From Prevotellaceae bacterium UBA7017 (GTDB lineage Bacteria > Bacteroidota > Bacteroidia > Bacteroidales > Bacteroidaceae), in NCBI GenBank assembly GCA_002449535.1, contig DJWZ01000090.1, positions 6,920 through 20,647 on the forward strand: 13,728 nucleotides of DNA, written 5' to 3'. Position numbers and translations under genes: made by a program. The notes under the pieces were generated by a model. The model made no database searches. It was not told where the DNA came from and was given only the letters and a program-made list of their open reading frames with translations. This document shows positions 7,526-13,508 of this stretch, piece by piece (the first letter of the stretch is position 1; every line of letters starts with the position of its first letter).

Positions 7526-9073
7526 ATGGCAGCACAACTTCTATGGGTTGATGATGAGATAGAACACCTTCATGCCCACATCCTATTTCTCGAAAAAAAA
7601 GGCTATGACGTCTCTGTTGCCAGCAATGGCATAGATGCCATAGAGCAATGTCAGCAACATACATTTGACCTTATTCTTCTTGACGAGATGATGCCAGGTC
7701 TTACAGGGCTTGAGACATTGCAGCGTATAAAAGAGATTCAACCTCAGACTCCAGTTGTCATGGTAACAAAGAGCGAGGAGGAAGACATAATGGATCAAGC
7801 TATTGGAAAGTCTATTTCAGACTATCTTATAAAGCCTGTTAATCCGATGCAGATATTGCTGACACTAAAAAAACATGTTCATCAACGCGATATCGTAACA
7901 GAAATTGTACAGCAAGACTATCAGCAATCTTTTCAGGACATTTCCATACAAATACAGAATTGCCGTACCTTCGACGATTGGCAGGAGGTATATAAACGAC
8001 TTGTAAGGTGGGAACTTGATATTGCCCGTACCGGCAGTAATATGACAGAGATGCTCGCAATGCAGAAGGAAGAAGCGAATACCGATTTTGCCAAATTCGT
8101 CAAAAAGAATTATCTCCGATGGATGGACAACTCTGAAGACAGACCTCTCATGTCTAATCGAGTCATGCCTGATGTTATATTTCCTGCACTCAACAATGGT
8201 GAGAAGGTCTTTTTTATCGTCATAGATAATTTCCGTTATGACCAATGGCGCATACTGGCAGAGGAAATCGGTGATATGTTCAACATCGACGAGCGACTAT
8301 ATTGTTCTATACTACCAACTGCAACACAATATGCACGCAATGCGATATTCTCTGGATTGATGCCCACACAGATAGCAGAAATGTTCCCTGACTTGTGGGT
8401 TGACGAAGATGAAGAAGAGGGGAAGAATATAAATGAGTCACCACTCATCCAAACACAACTGCAGCGATATAGACGCAAAGAGACATTCTCATACCATAAG
8501 ATTATTGACAGTACAGGAACCGAGAAATTGATGAGCCAGTTCAAAAATTTAAAGAACTATGACCTCAATGTCATCGTCATCAACTTCATTGACATTCTCT
8601 CGCACGCGCGCACGGAATCTAAAATGGTACGTGAGTTGGCAAACAATGAAGCTGCATATCGCAGCATCACACTATCATGGTTCCGCCACGGAGCAATGCG
8701 CGAACTCCTTGAAGCCCTCGCACAGACGGACTATCGCATCATCATTACTACCGACCACGGTTCAATACGCTGCAACAAACCTGTCAAAATTATCGGCGAT
8801 AGAAATACGAATACAAATCTGCGATATAAATTCGGTAAAAACCTCAATTGTAGTTCCAAAGACACTTTCGTCATTACAGACCCGAAGAAAGCACATCTGC
8901 CTGCACCTAATATCTCCACCACATACCACTTCGTAACTGGTAATGATTTCTTTGCATATCCCAACAACTACAATTATTACGTTGGATACTACAAAGACAC
9001 CTTCCAACATGGCGGAATATCAATGGAAGAAATGATAATACCATTAATAAGTATGAAAGGACGTAAGAAATGA
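7526..9073 (+). CDS. porX: T9SS regulator PorX: response regulator receiver fused to a PglZ phosphatase-fold domain
   Basis: The N-terminal receiver domain (about residues 4-120) has the acidic pair Asp9/Asp10, phospho-acceptor Asp53 (LLDEMMPG), Thr81 and Lys103 (YLIKP), so it should be phosphorylated. A helical linker leads to a PglZ domain of the alkaline phosphatase superfamily (about residues 205-510), with metal-site candidates VIDNFRYDQW and TTDHGS and a nucleophile candidate Thr265 or Thr267 in LPTATQYARN. In Porphyromonas gingivalis, PorX pairs with the kinase PorY and controls T9SS genes with SigP; its PglZ domain is reported to be a zinc-dependent phosphodiesterase acting on oligonucleotides. 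All key residues appear present here. The 515-residue length matches the family. Its stop overlaps the tsaE start as ATGA. Confidence 0.93.
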   Translation: MAAQLLWVDDEIEHLHAHILFLEKKGYDVSVASNGIDAIEQCQQHTFDLILLDEMMPGLTGLETLQRIKEIQPQTPVVMVTKSEEEDIMDQAIGKSISDYLIKPVNPMQILLTLKKHVHQRDIVTEIVQQDYQQSFQDISIQIQNCRTFDDWQEVYKRLVRWELDIARTGSNMTEMLAMQKEEANTDFAKFVKKNYLRWMDNSEDRPLMSNRVMPDVIFPALNNGEKVFFIVIDNFRYDQWRILAEEIGDMFNIDERLYCSILPTATQYARNAIFSGLMPTQIAEMFPDLWVDEDEEEGKNINESPLIQTQLQRYRRKETFSYHKIIDSTGTEKLMSQFKNLKNYDLNVIVINFIDILSHARTESKMVRELANNEAAYRSITLSWFRHGAMRELLEALAQTDYRIIITTDHGSIRCNKPVKIIGDRNTNTNLRYKFGKNLNCSSKDTFVITDPKKAHLPAPNISTTYHFVTGNDFFAYPNNYNYYVGYYKDTFQHGGISMEEMIIPLISMKGRKK

Positions 9074-9516
9074 ACAAGGAAATAATAATCCAAGATATAG
9101 AACACATCCACGAGGCGGCACGTGAATTCATTTCATCTTTCCACGATTATTTCGATGACAACAATGCTGTCAAATGTTTTGCCTTCTATGCTCCAATGGG
9201 AGCTGGCAAAACCACTTTTATCAAAGCTATCTGTGAGGAACTTGGCTCAACCGATGTTATAACCTCACCTACATTTGCCATTGTCAACGAATATACAACA
9301 CAGCACTTTTCCATATACCATTTCGATCTTTATCGCATCAAAAAGCAGGAAGAACTCTATGATATCGGTGCCGATGATTACTTTTATTCCGGTAATCCAT
9401 GCTTTATAGAGTGGCCTGAAATGGCAGAATCCGCCCTACCCGATGAGACAATAAAAATAACCATTGTTCCTCAGGATAATGGAAGCAGAATAGTGTCTTT
9501 TTCCATAGAACAATAA
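9070..9516 (+). CDS. tsaE: tRNA threonylcarbamoyladenosine (t6A) synthesis ATPase TsaE
   Basis: TsaE is the ATPase that, with TsaB, TsaC and TsaD, makes t6A at position 37 of ANN-decoding tRNAs, including the tRNA-Asn charged by asnS in the same operon. The 148-residue protein has Walker A MGAGKTT (Lys47), then TSPTFAIVNEY, the HFDLYRI segment and FIEWPE, all hallmarks of the YjeE/TsaE family. The start ATG at 9070 overlaps the porX stop by four bases (ATGA), which argues for coupled translation. It is the last gene of the operon; the first strong terminator hairpin is 150 bases downstream. Confidence 0.94.
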   Translation: MNKEIIIQDIEHIHEAAREFISSFHDYFDDNNAVKCFAFYAPMGAGKTTFIKAICEELGSTDVITSPTFAIVNEYTTQHFSIYHFDLYRIKKQEELYDIGADDYFYSGNPCFIEWPEMAESALPDETIKITIVPQDNGSRIVSFSIEQ

Positions 9517-9524
9517 TATTTTTG
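9517..9524 (+). promoter_or_regulatory. Possible -7 element directly after tsaE
   Basis: TATTTTTG fits TAnnTTTG and begins one base after the tsaE stop codon. No good TTTG box is present about 19 bases upstream, where only a T-run lies. It could drive the structured element that follows, but such AT-rich matches also occur by chance. Confidence 0.25.
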
Positions 9525-9527
9525 TTG

Positions 9528-9714
9528 TTTAAACCCAAATCGTCACATACAAAAAACGCAAAATCCGCCGCGCGTTCCCCCACACCCTGCGCGGCAGCTG
9601 AAAAGCTGTAAAAAGCTGCCATAAAGACAGTTTGATTGCACTGAAAGTCCAATGACTGATTTGGGTAAAAAAATGGCATAGCTTGCTATCAAGCATCCTA
9701 TGCCATTTTTTTTT
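9528..9714 (+). ncRNA. Candidate structured small RNA or long 3' untranslated region
   Basis: This stretch carries several helices that could form one RNA fold. A 9-bp closing stem pairs 9533-9541 (ACCCAAATC) with 9658-9666 (GATTTGGGT). A GC-only stem pairs 9567-9573 with 9589-9595. A 7-bp stem pairs 9593-9599 (GGCAGCT) with 9614-9620, sharing three bases with the GC stem, so the two are alternatives or compete. A terminator hairpin follows immediately. The GC-rich core stands out from its AT-rich surroundings. It may be an independent sRNA, the 3' end of the operon mRNA, or a dispersed intergenic repeat. The overlapping minus-strand ORFs show no family features and are not called. Confidence 0.35.
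9667..9714 (+). terminator. Strong (bidirectional) hairpin terminator after the tsaE operon
   Basis: The outer stem pairs AAAAAAATGGCATA (9667-9680) with TATGCCATTTTTTT (9699-9712). An inner stem pairs GCTTG (9681-9685) with CAAGC (9690-9694) around the loop CTAT, and ATCC bulges on the 3' side. A run of nine T (9706-9714) ends the plus-strand reading; the A-run on the other side would serve minus-strand transcription. Confidence 0.85.
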
Positions 9715-9797
9715 GGGGGGGGAATAGATTTTGCTGTTTGATAGTCCGTCACAAGTAGTATGCACCTCCCATGCTCATAGGGAGTTGCGCCCAATCT
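9715..9797. other. Non-coding spacer opening with a run of eight G
   Basis: The nine-T run of the terminator passes directly into eight consecutive G (9715-9722). A weak 5-bp inverted repeat (CTCCC at 9766-9770, GGGAG at 9780-9784) lies in the rest. No reading frame here looks like a real protein. Confidence 0.5.
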
Positions 9798-9874
9798 TAT
9801 GCGATTGATATACGTTAGGTATGCGTCTGTTATGCGTTATGTTATCGAGCAACAATCGAACAACAAACGCACAA
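9798..9874. repeat. 11-bp periodic array, seven units with CG in register
   Basis: Seven consecutive 11-bp units start at 9798, 9809, 9820, 9831, 9842, 9853 and 9864. Their first six bases are TATGCG, TATACG, TATGCG, TATGCG, TTATCG, CAATCG and CAAACG, so positions 5-6 are CG every time. The first four share TATRCG; the last three drift to a form closer to the reverse complement, so the whole array is also a loose dyad. Eleven is not a multiple of three, so the periodicity is not a coding effect; it is close to one DNA turn, which would place every unit on the same helix face. Confidence 0.75.
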
Positions 9875-9958
9875 AAGTTGGAGGTGACTGGGAGGAAAGA
9901 GGGAAGAAAGAGGGAGGGAAATGGGAATTAGGAGGAAGTTAGAAGGGTATAAGGGCAA
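9875..9958 (+). other. Purine-rich, G-tract region
   Basis: Bases 9890-9921 are 32 uninterrupted purines. GGG tracts occur at 9890, 9901, 9912, 9916 and 9923. Outside this run the segment remains strongly purine-biased up to 9958. It could form a loose G-quadruplex or triplex, or simply be the leader of the small ORF that follows. Confidence 0.55.
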
Positions 9959-10174
9959 ATGGAAATCCCATTGTCGGTTAAGGGGGGAAGGTTAAAGATA
10001 AGTATTGAGGAATTTGCTGATGATTTGAAAGGTTGGGCACTGGTATTAGTGGATTGTGATCGCTGCTCGTCGCAGACAATTGTCGCACGTTGCACGATGT
10101 ATCAAAAGTACACCACAGAAGAAACCTTGCAAAATGCAGCAAAAAGTTATAAAGGACTGACAAAAAGGTGGTAA
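9959..10174 (+). CDS. Small hypothetical protein, 71 residues (doubtful)
   Basis: I do not recognise this ORF. It starts at an ATG preceded by a G-rich stretch (AAGGG six bases upstream) and ends just before a hairpin-rich stretch. The N-terminal half, KGGRLKISIEEFADDLKGWALVLV, has a hydrophobic pattern (Gly, Ile-Ser, Glu-Phe, Gly-Trp-Ala-Leu-Val-Leu) reminiscent of the tail of C39-type peptidase domains, so it could be a remnant of a larger gene; this is a weak resemblance only. The rest (DCDRCSSQTIVARC) has three cysteines; the C-terminus is basic and ends in Trp. No signal peptide or membrane segment is evident. It may also be chance coding. Confidence 0.3.
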   Translation: MEIPLSVKGGRLKISIEEFADDLKGWALVLVDCDRCSSQTIVARCTMYQKYTTEETLQNAAKSYKGLTKRW

Positions 10175-10193
10175 AACATATATTGTTAACATC

Positions 10194-10262
10194 ATGCTAC
10201 TTTTGATGTGCATGACACTATTATCATGCACGTCAAGGCATGAGGTAAAGGCTTACTTATAA
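10194..10262 (+). CDS. Tiny lipoprotein-like ORF, 22 residues (doubtful)
   Basis: The ORF reads MLLLMCMTLLSCTS followed by eight more residues and a TAA. MTLLSC is a perfect lipobox after a hydrophobic stretch, as in bacteriocin-release or entericidin-type mini-lipoproteins, but the usual N-terminal lysines are missing after the Met. The frame extends upstream without a start to a TGA at 10158. Bases 10205-10234 within it form an 11-bp hairpin, so the DNA may be conserved for structure and not for coding. It may also be the leftover 5' end of a degraded lipoprotein gene. Confidence 0.2.
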   Translation: MLLLMCMTLLSCTSRHEVKAYL

Positions 10263-10287
10263 TCGGCAGAATAGAAAACACAGGAAG

Positions 10288-10329
10288 AAGAGGTTTTTGA
10301 ATGGTATTTTCTCCATTTGAAAACCTCTT
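10288..10329 (+). terminator. 17-bp hairpin upstream of the membrane/AraC genes
   Basis: Bases 10288-10304 (AAGAGGTTTTTGAATGG) pair with 10313-10329 across an 8-base loop, with only two G-T wobbles. Three T follow on the plus strand and the long stem contains T-runs, so terminator function is likely in one or both directions. It would insulate the AraC-region promoter from transcription through the gap. Confidence 0.55.
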
Positions 10330-10387
10330 TCACGTGCATTATTCAGTATAAAAAAGGAAATGAGGAATTATTTTTTGGTAGTTTTAT

Positions 10388-10418
10388 TTTGGCAATCTCA
10401 TTATTTTTGTTATCTTTG
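10388..10418 (+). promoter_or_regulatory. Promoter of the membrane protein / AraC regulator pair
   Basis: A TTTG box (10388-10391), a 19-base spacer and TATCTTTG (10411-10418) give a textbook Bacteroidota housekeeping promoter. Transcription should start near 10422, leaving a leader of about 48 bases before the ATG at 10470. Confidence 0.8.
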
Positions 10419-10469
10419 CAGACAAAAGTGTGTATAACAGAACGCTCATCACTCTCGTACAATTAACAA

Positions 10470-11171
10470 ATGCAAGAAGAGACACTCTATCTAATACTCT
10501 ACGGAGCAGCGACCATGTTGTCACTGACGGCATGTTGCTACCTGCTGCTACGCCGTTCCAATGCCATAGTCCCCGATGTGACGTCGCCAGTACGCCTGCG
10601 TTGGTGGACGGCAGCCTTCTTTGCCAGCATGACGCTGAGTCACATATGGTATCTGCCCACCTTCTATTTCACTGCAAACGATGACAAATTGCTGGGCACT
10701 CTTATAGGGGCGACGCTCGATTTTCTGACGCTTGTCCCCCTGGGGATAGTTGTATTGATGTCTATGCTGCAAGACCGCAGACGACCGCTGTGGCTCGCAG
10801 GCGTAATGATGGTGCCTATCATCGCAGTCATGACAGTGTGCATTGCAAACTGTAGCATCACCCACCTACCAGTAGTATATATCTATTACCTGTCGCTGGG
10901 CATCGGTTTGATAATATATATGGTGCGCGAGGTGCGGCAATATGGGCGATGGCTGCGCGACAACTATGCCGACCTAGAGCACAAGGAGGTGTGGCAGAGC
11001 TTCGTGGTGCTGGCTGTCATTCTGCTGTTTTTCGGCATATATACGTTAGATCCCCACGGGCTAGCCTACCAATACGCCACACAGGTGAATAACATCATAC
11101 TTGTATGCTATCTCGTATGGCGGGTAGAAACGTTAAGCGAACTGAACGTCACCCCCCTGCAACAGTCATGA
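10470..11171 (+). CDS. Seven-helix membrane protein, the N-terminal half of a split AraC-type regulator
   Basis: The 233-residue product has about seven hydrophobic helices (roughly residues 4-26, 44-66, 74-98, 105-128, 132-152, 171-190 and 202-218) with basic loops such as QDRRRP and RRSN. This matches the membrane half of Bacteroidales transcription regulators in which a multi-helix N-terminus is fused to a C-terminal AraC domain. Here the reading frame ends 14 bases after a run of six C (11152-11157), in TGA at 11169-11171. The AraC half continues in another frame. One extra C in that run would join the two halves. Probably an inner-membrane sensor; the signal is unknown. GC content is visibly higher than in the upstream operon. 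Confidence 0.8.
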   Translation: MQEETLYLILYGAATMLSLTACCYLLLRRSNAIVPDVTSPVRLRWWTAAFFASMTLSHIWYLPTFYFTANDDKLLGTLIGATLDFLTLVPLGIVVLMSMLQDRRRPLWLAGVMMVPIIAVMTVCIANCSITHLPVVYIYYLSLGIGLIIYMVREVRQYGRWLRDNYADLEHKEVWQSFVVLAVILLFFGIYTLDPHGLAYQYATQVNNIILVCYLVWRVETLSELNVTPLQQS

Positions 11172-11554
11172 ACGGCGACGATCTTCCACAAGCCATCCAC
11201 GACCATATCGGCATATTGCTGCAACAACATTGCATCGACACCCAACTCTACCTGCAACACGACCTGTCGCTCCAGCAACTTGCCAAGGCCATCGGGACCA
11301 ACCGCTACTATCTCAGTCAGTACTTCTCAAGCCAAGGCACGACCTACAATGCTTACATCAACGGTCAGCGCATCGAACACTTCATGAATCTCTATCACAA
11401 GGCAGTCGCCACCCAGCAGTTCTTCACCGCCCAGCAGTTTGCTATGGAGAGCGGTTTCCACAATTACCGCACTTTCAGCAATGCCTTCAAGCACCTGACG
11501 GGACAGACCGTAACAGGCTGGATGAAGACCCAACAAAGGATGGGTGAGTGCTGA
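11168..11554 (+). CDS. AraC-family DNA-binding domain protein, the C-terminal half of a split regulator
   Basis: The ATG at 11168 overlaps the stop of the membrane gene as ATGA, giving a 128-residue protein. It is essentially a bare AraC/XylS domain: first helix-turn-helix LSLQQLAKAIGTNRYYLSQYF (about residues 34-54), second FTAQQFAMESGFHNYRTFSNAFKHLTG (about 84-110). A start further upstream at 11105 is in frame but overlaps the membrane gene by 67 bases and encodes non-family residues. If translated by coupling, it would make a soluble regulator separate from its sensor; if the frame change is an error or mutation, the two ORFs are one protein of about 360 residues. Target genes are unknown; the amidohydrolase gene downstream is a candidate. 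Confidence 0.85.
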   Translation: MNGDDLPQAIHDHIGILLQQHCIDTQLYLQHDLSLQQLAKAIGTNRYYLSQYFSSQGTTYNAYINGQRIEHFMNLYHKAVATQQFFTAQQFAMESGFHNYRTFSNAFKHLTGQTVTGWMKTQQRMGEC

Positions 11555-11590
11555 AGTGGAAAAATCTGCAAAAATACAGGTAAAATCTGC

Positions 11591-11629
11591 AAGAATCACG
11601 GCTTACGACACAAGCCGTGATTCTTTTTT
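11591..11629 (+). terminator. Rho-independent terminator after the AraC gene
   Basis: A perfect 14-bp stem pairs AAGAATCACGGCTT (11591-11604) with AAGCCGTGATTCTT (11612-11625) around a 7-base loop, with the T-run reaching 11629. It ends the regulator transcript and separates it from the amidohydrolase gene. Confidence 0.9.
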
Positions 11630-11642
11630 GAGGTGAAAACAT

Positions 11643-11650
11643 TACCTTTG
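11643..11650 (+). promoter_or_regulatory. -7 element of the amidohydrolase gene
   Basis: TACCTTTG matches TAnnTTTG, giving a predicted start near 11654 and a 61-base leader. The only TTTG upstream (11627-11630, inside the terminator T-run) is 12 bases away, which is too close for the normal spacing. The promoter may therefore be weak or need an activator such as the neighbouring AraC protein (inference). Confidence 0.5.
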
Positions 11651-11714
11651 CCCACAGAATTCGTGGAATCATGAGTAACGAATCATCATAATCAAACTAA
11701 CAAAAACAAAACAA

Positions 11715-13475
11715 ATGAAGAAAAAGAGTTTAATGAAGAAGATGCTACCATGCATCGCAGCTGGTATGTTTGTCGGCTGCACCAGTTCAGACAACCCTGT
11801 TAAGGATGACACCTCTTCTATCAAGGACGGTGCCGACCTCGTGGTCTATGGCAAGATTTTCACCTCCGATGACAACAAGATTGTAGAAGCCTTTGCCGTG
11901 AAAGACGGCAAGTATGTCTATGTAGGCAACAAGGCTGGAGCCGAAGCCTATGTCGAGAAGGGCAAGACCGAAGTGGTGGATTACACCGGCAAGGGCCTTG
12001 TGATGTCCGGCTGCGGCAACGGCCATTCCCACTATATGTTGGGCTACGCCCTCAAGACCATCGGTACGATGTTCGACATACAGGACAATGCGGAGCAGGT
12101 CCTGAATAAAATCAAAGCTGCTGTCCAGAAAGCAAGGGCTGAAGGAGCTACGTCGATATTTGCACAGGGCTGGCGCCTGCAGAGCCTTGAGCCACAAGTG
12201 CCAACCCGTGAGGATCTGGATGCAATCTGTAGCGATATACCAATATACCTTCTTGACGAGGAATGCCACAAGGCACTGGCCAACACCATCCTACTGAAGA
12301 AAGCCGGCATCATCAACGAAGACGGAACAGCAGGCAAGACGACCTTGCGTGGCGGCGAGATAGTGACAGATGCCCAAGGTATGCCTACTGGCATGCTGAA
12401 AGAGCAGGCACAGACCTACGTGCGTCAGTTCCTGGACAATGACAATCTCTATACCCTCGACAGGGCTATAGCTAACCTCGCTGAAATCGAGCAATACATG
12501 CTGTCAGTGGGATATACGATGTACCACGGGGGCTGGGGTAACTATTTCGTAAACACTAATTACTATCAGGCTTGCCAGCAGTTGGACAACGCCGGCAAGT
12601 TGCACTTCGTGGTGGGCCTGCCCTACGAAATTGAGAGCTGGATGGATATGGACGAGGCTCTGGGCAGAGCCGTTGATGCCAAGAAGTTCGCTTCCAAGCG
12701 CGTCTTACCAAGATGGATCAAGTTGCTCTACGATGGTGGGGTTGAGGCAGGAACCGGAATTGTGGACCCACTCTATCCCGACGGTCATCAGGGCATTGCA
12801 AACTGGACGGAAGAGGAAGTGACAGAACTGACGCGCAAGGCTAATGCCCAAGGCTTGACAATCCACATACACGTGATGGGAAACAAGGGTGTAAATCAAG
12901 TGGTCAACGCCTTCGTCAATGGTGGAAAGGATGAAATGCGCAATACGCTGGTTCATGTGCGTAACGTCGATAATGCCGACTACAAACGTATGGCAGAGCA
13001 TAACATCTACGTCACCTCTGGTGTGACTTGGCATCACGCCATGACAGGGTTGGCTGACATCCTTCGGGATCGTGGTATGACTCCAATAGGTCAGGAAGAC
13101 AAATCGTATCCTTTTAAGTCATTCTTCGACAACAACATTCCCGTAACCATTCACTCCGACTATCCTGCACTGAGCGGCAGTCCTGACGACCCATTCGGCA
13201 TCATGGAGATTGCCGTGACTGGAGTACTTTGGTCTGAGAACGGTTCTCCTTGGTGGCCTGAAGAACTCGTCACACGCGAACAGGCTCTCGCTGCCATGAC
13301 CATCAACGTGGCTAAACAGATGTTTATCGAGGATGAGCGAGGCAGTATCAGTACAGGGAAATATGCCGATTTCCTCCTTCTTAATCAAGATGTGCTGACC
13401 TGCCCTGTGAATGAGATTCACTCCACCAAGCCCGTAGCCACATACTTCGAAGGCAAGAAGGTTTTTTCAATTTAG
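11715..13475 (+). CDS. Lipoprotein of the amidohydrolase-3 (YtcJ-like) family
   Basis: The 586-residue product starts with a lipoprotein signal (MKKKSLMKKM, lipobox FVGC, anchor Cys22), so it is membrane-anchored outside the cytoplasm. The remainder is a metal-dependent hydrolase of the amidohydrolase superfamily: a small beta domain (GADLVVYGKIFTSDD), the HxH metal motif at His104/His106 (GNGHSHYM), Lys336 in the conserved KLLYDGG, His384/His386 in IHIHVMG, His414 in LVHVRNV, and Asp482 in IHSDYPA. The C-terminal GKYADFLLLNQD is typical. Family members cleave amides, formamides or related C-N bonds; the substrate cannot be deduced. It has its own promoter and terminator, so it is a single-gene unit. 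GC content resembles that of the AraC pair and not that of the operon. Confidence 0.92.
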   Translation: MKKKSLMKKMLPCIAAGMFVGCTSSDNPVKDDTSSIKDGADLVVYGKIFTSDDNKIVEAFAVKDGKYVYVGNKAGAEAYVEKGKTEVVDYTGKGLVMSGCGNGHSHYMLGYALKTIGTMFDIQDNAEQVLNKIKAAVQKARAEGATSIFAQGWRLQSLEPQVPTREDLDAICSDIPIYLLDEECHKALANTILLKKAGIINEDGTAGKTTLRGGEIVTDAQGMPTGMLKEQAQTYVRQFLDNDNLYTLDRAIANLAEIEQYMLSVGYTMYHGGWGNYFVNTNYYQACQQLDNAGKLHFVVGLPYEIESWMDMDEALGRAVDAKKFASKRVLPRWIKLLYDGGVEAGTGIVDPLYPDGHQGIANWTEEEVTELTRKANAQGLTIHIHVMGNKGVNQVVNAFVNGGKDEMRNTLVHVRNVDNADYKRMAEHNIYVTSGVTWHHAMTGLADILRDRGMTPIGQEDKSYPFKSFFDNNIPVTIHSDYPALSGSPDDPFGIMEIAVTGVLWSENGSPWWPEELVTREQALAAMTINVAKQMFIEDERGSISTGKYADFLLLNQDVLTCPVNEIHSTKPVATYFEGKKVFSI

Positions 13476-13508
13476 CATAGAATAACATATTCAAGGATAT
13501 CCCGAAAT

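Noticed and set aside
7071..7664. 197-residue minus-strand ORF across gldH and porX
   Set aside because: It is the complement of two well-supported genes and its translation shows no recognisable domain.
9529..9794. Minus-strand ORFs of 78-91 residues over the gap after tsaE
   Set aside because: They read through a terminator, homopolymers and GC-rich stems, overlap one another in different frames and show no family features; the DNA looks structural.
10430..10684. 84-residue plus-strand ORF overlapping the membrane protein gene
   Set aside because: Different frame; the overlapping membrane protein has seven clear helices and a promoter, so this is a shadow.
12631..12822. 63-residue plus-strand ORF inside the amidohydrolase gene
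   Set aside because: It is an alternative frame inside a complete, conserved coding sequence.
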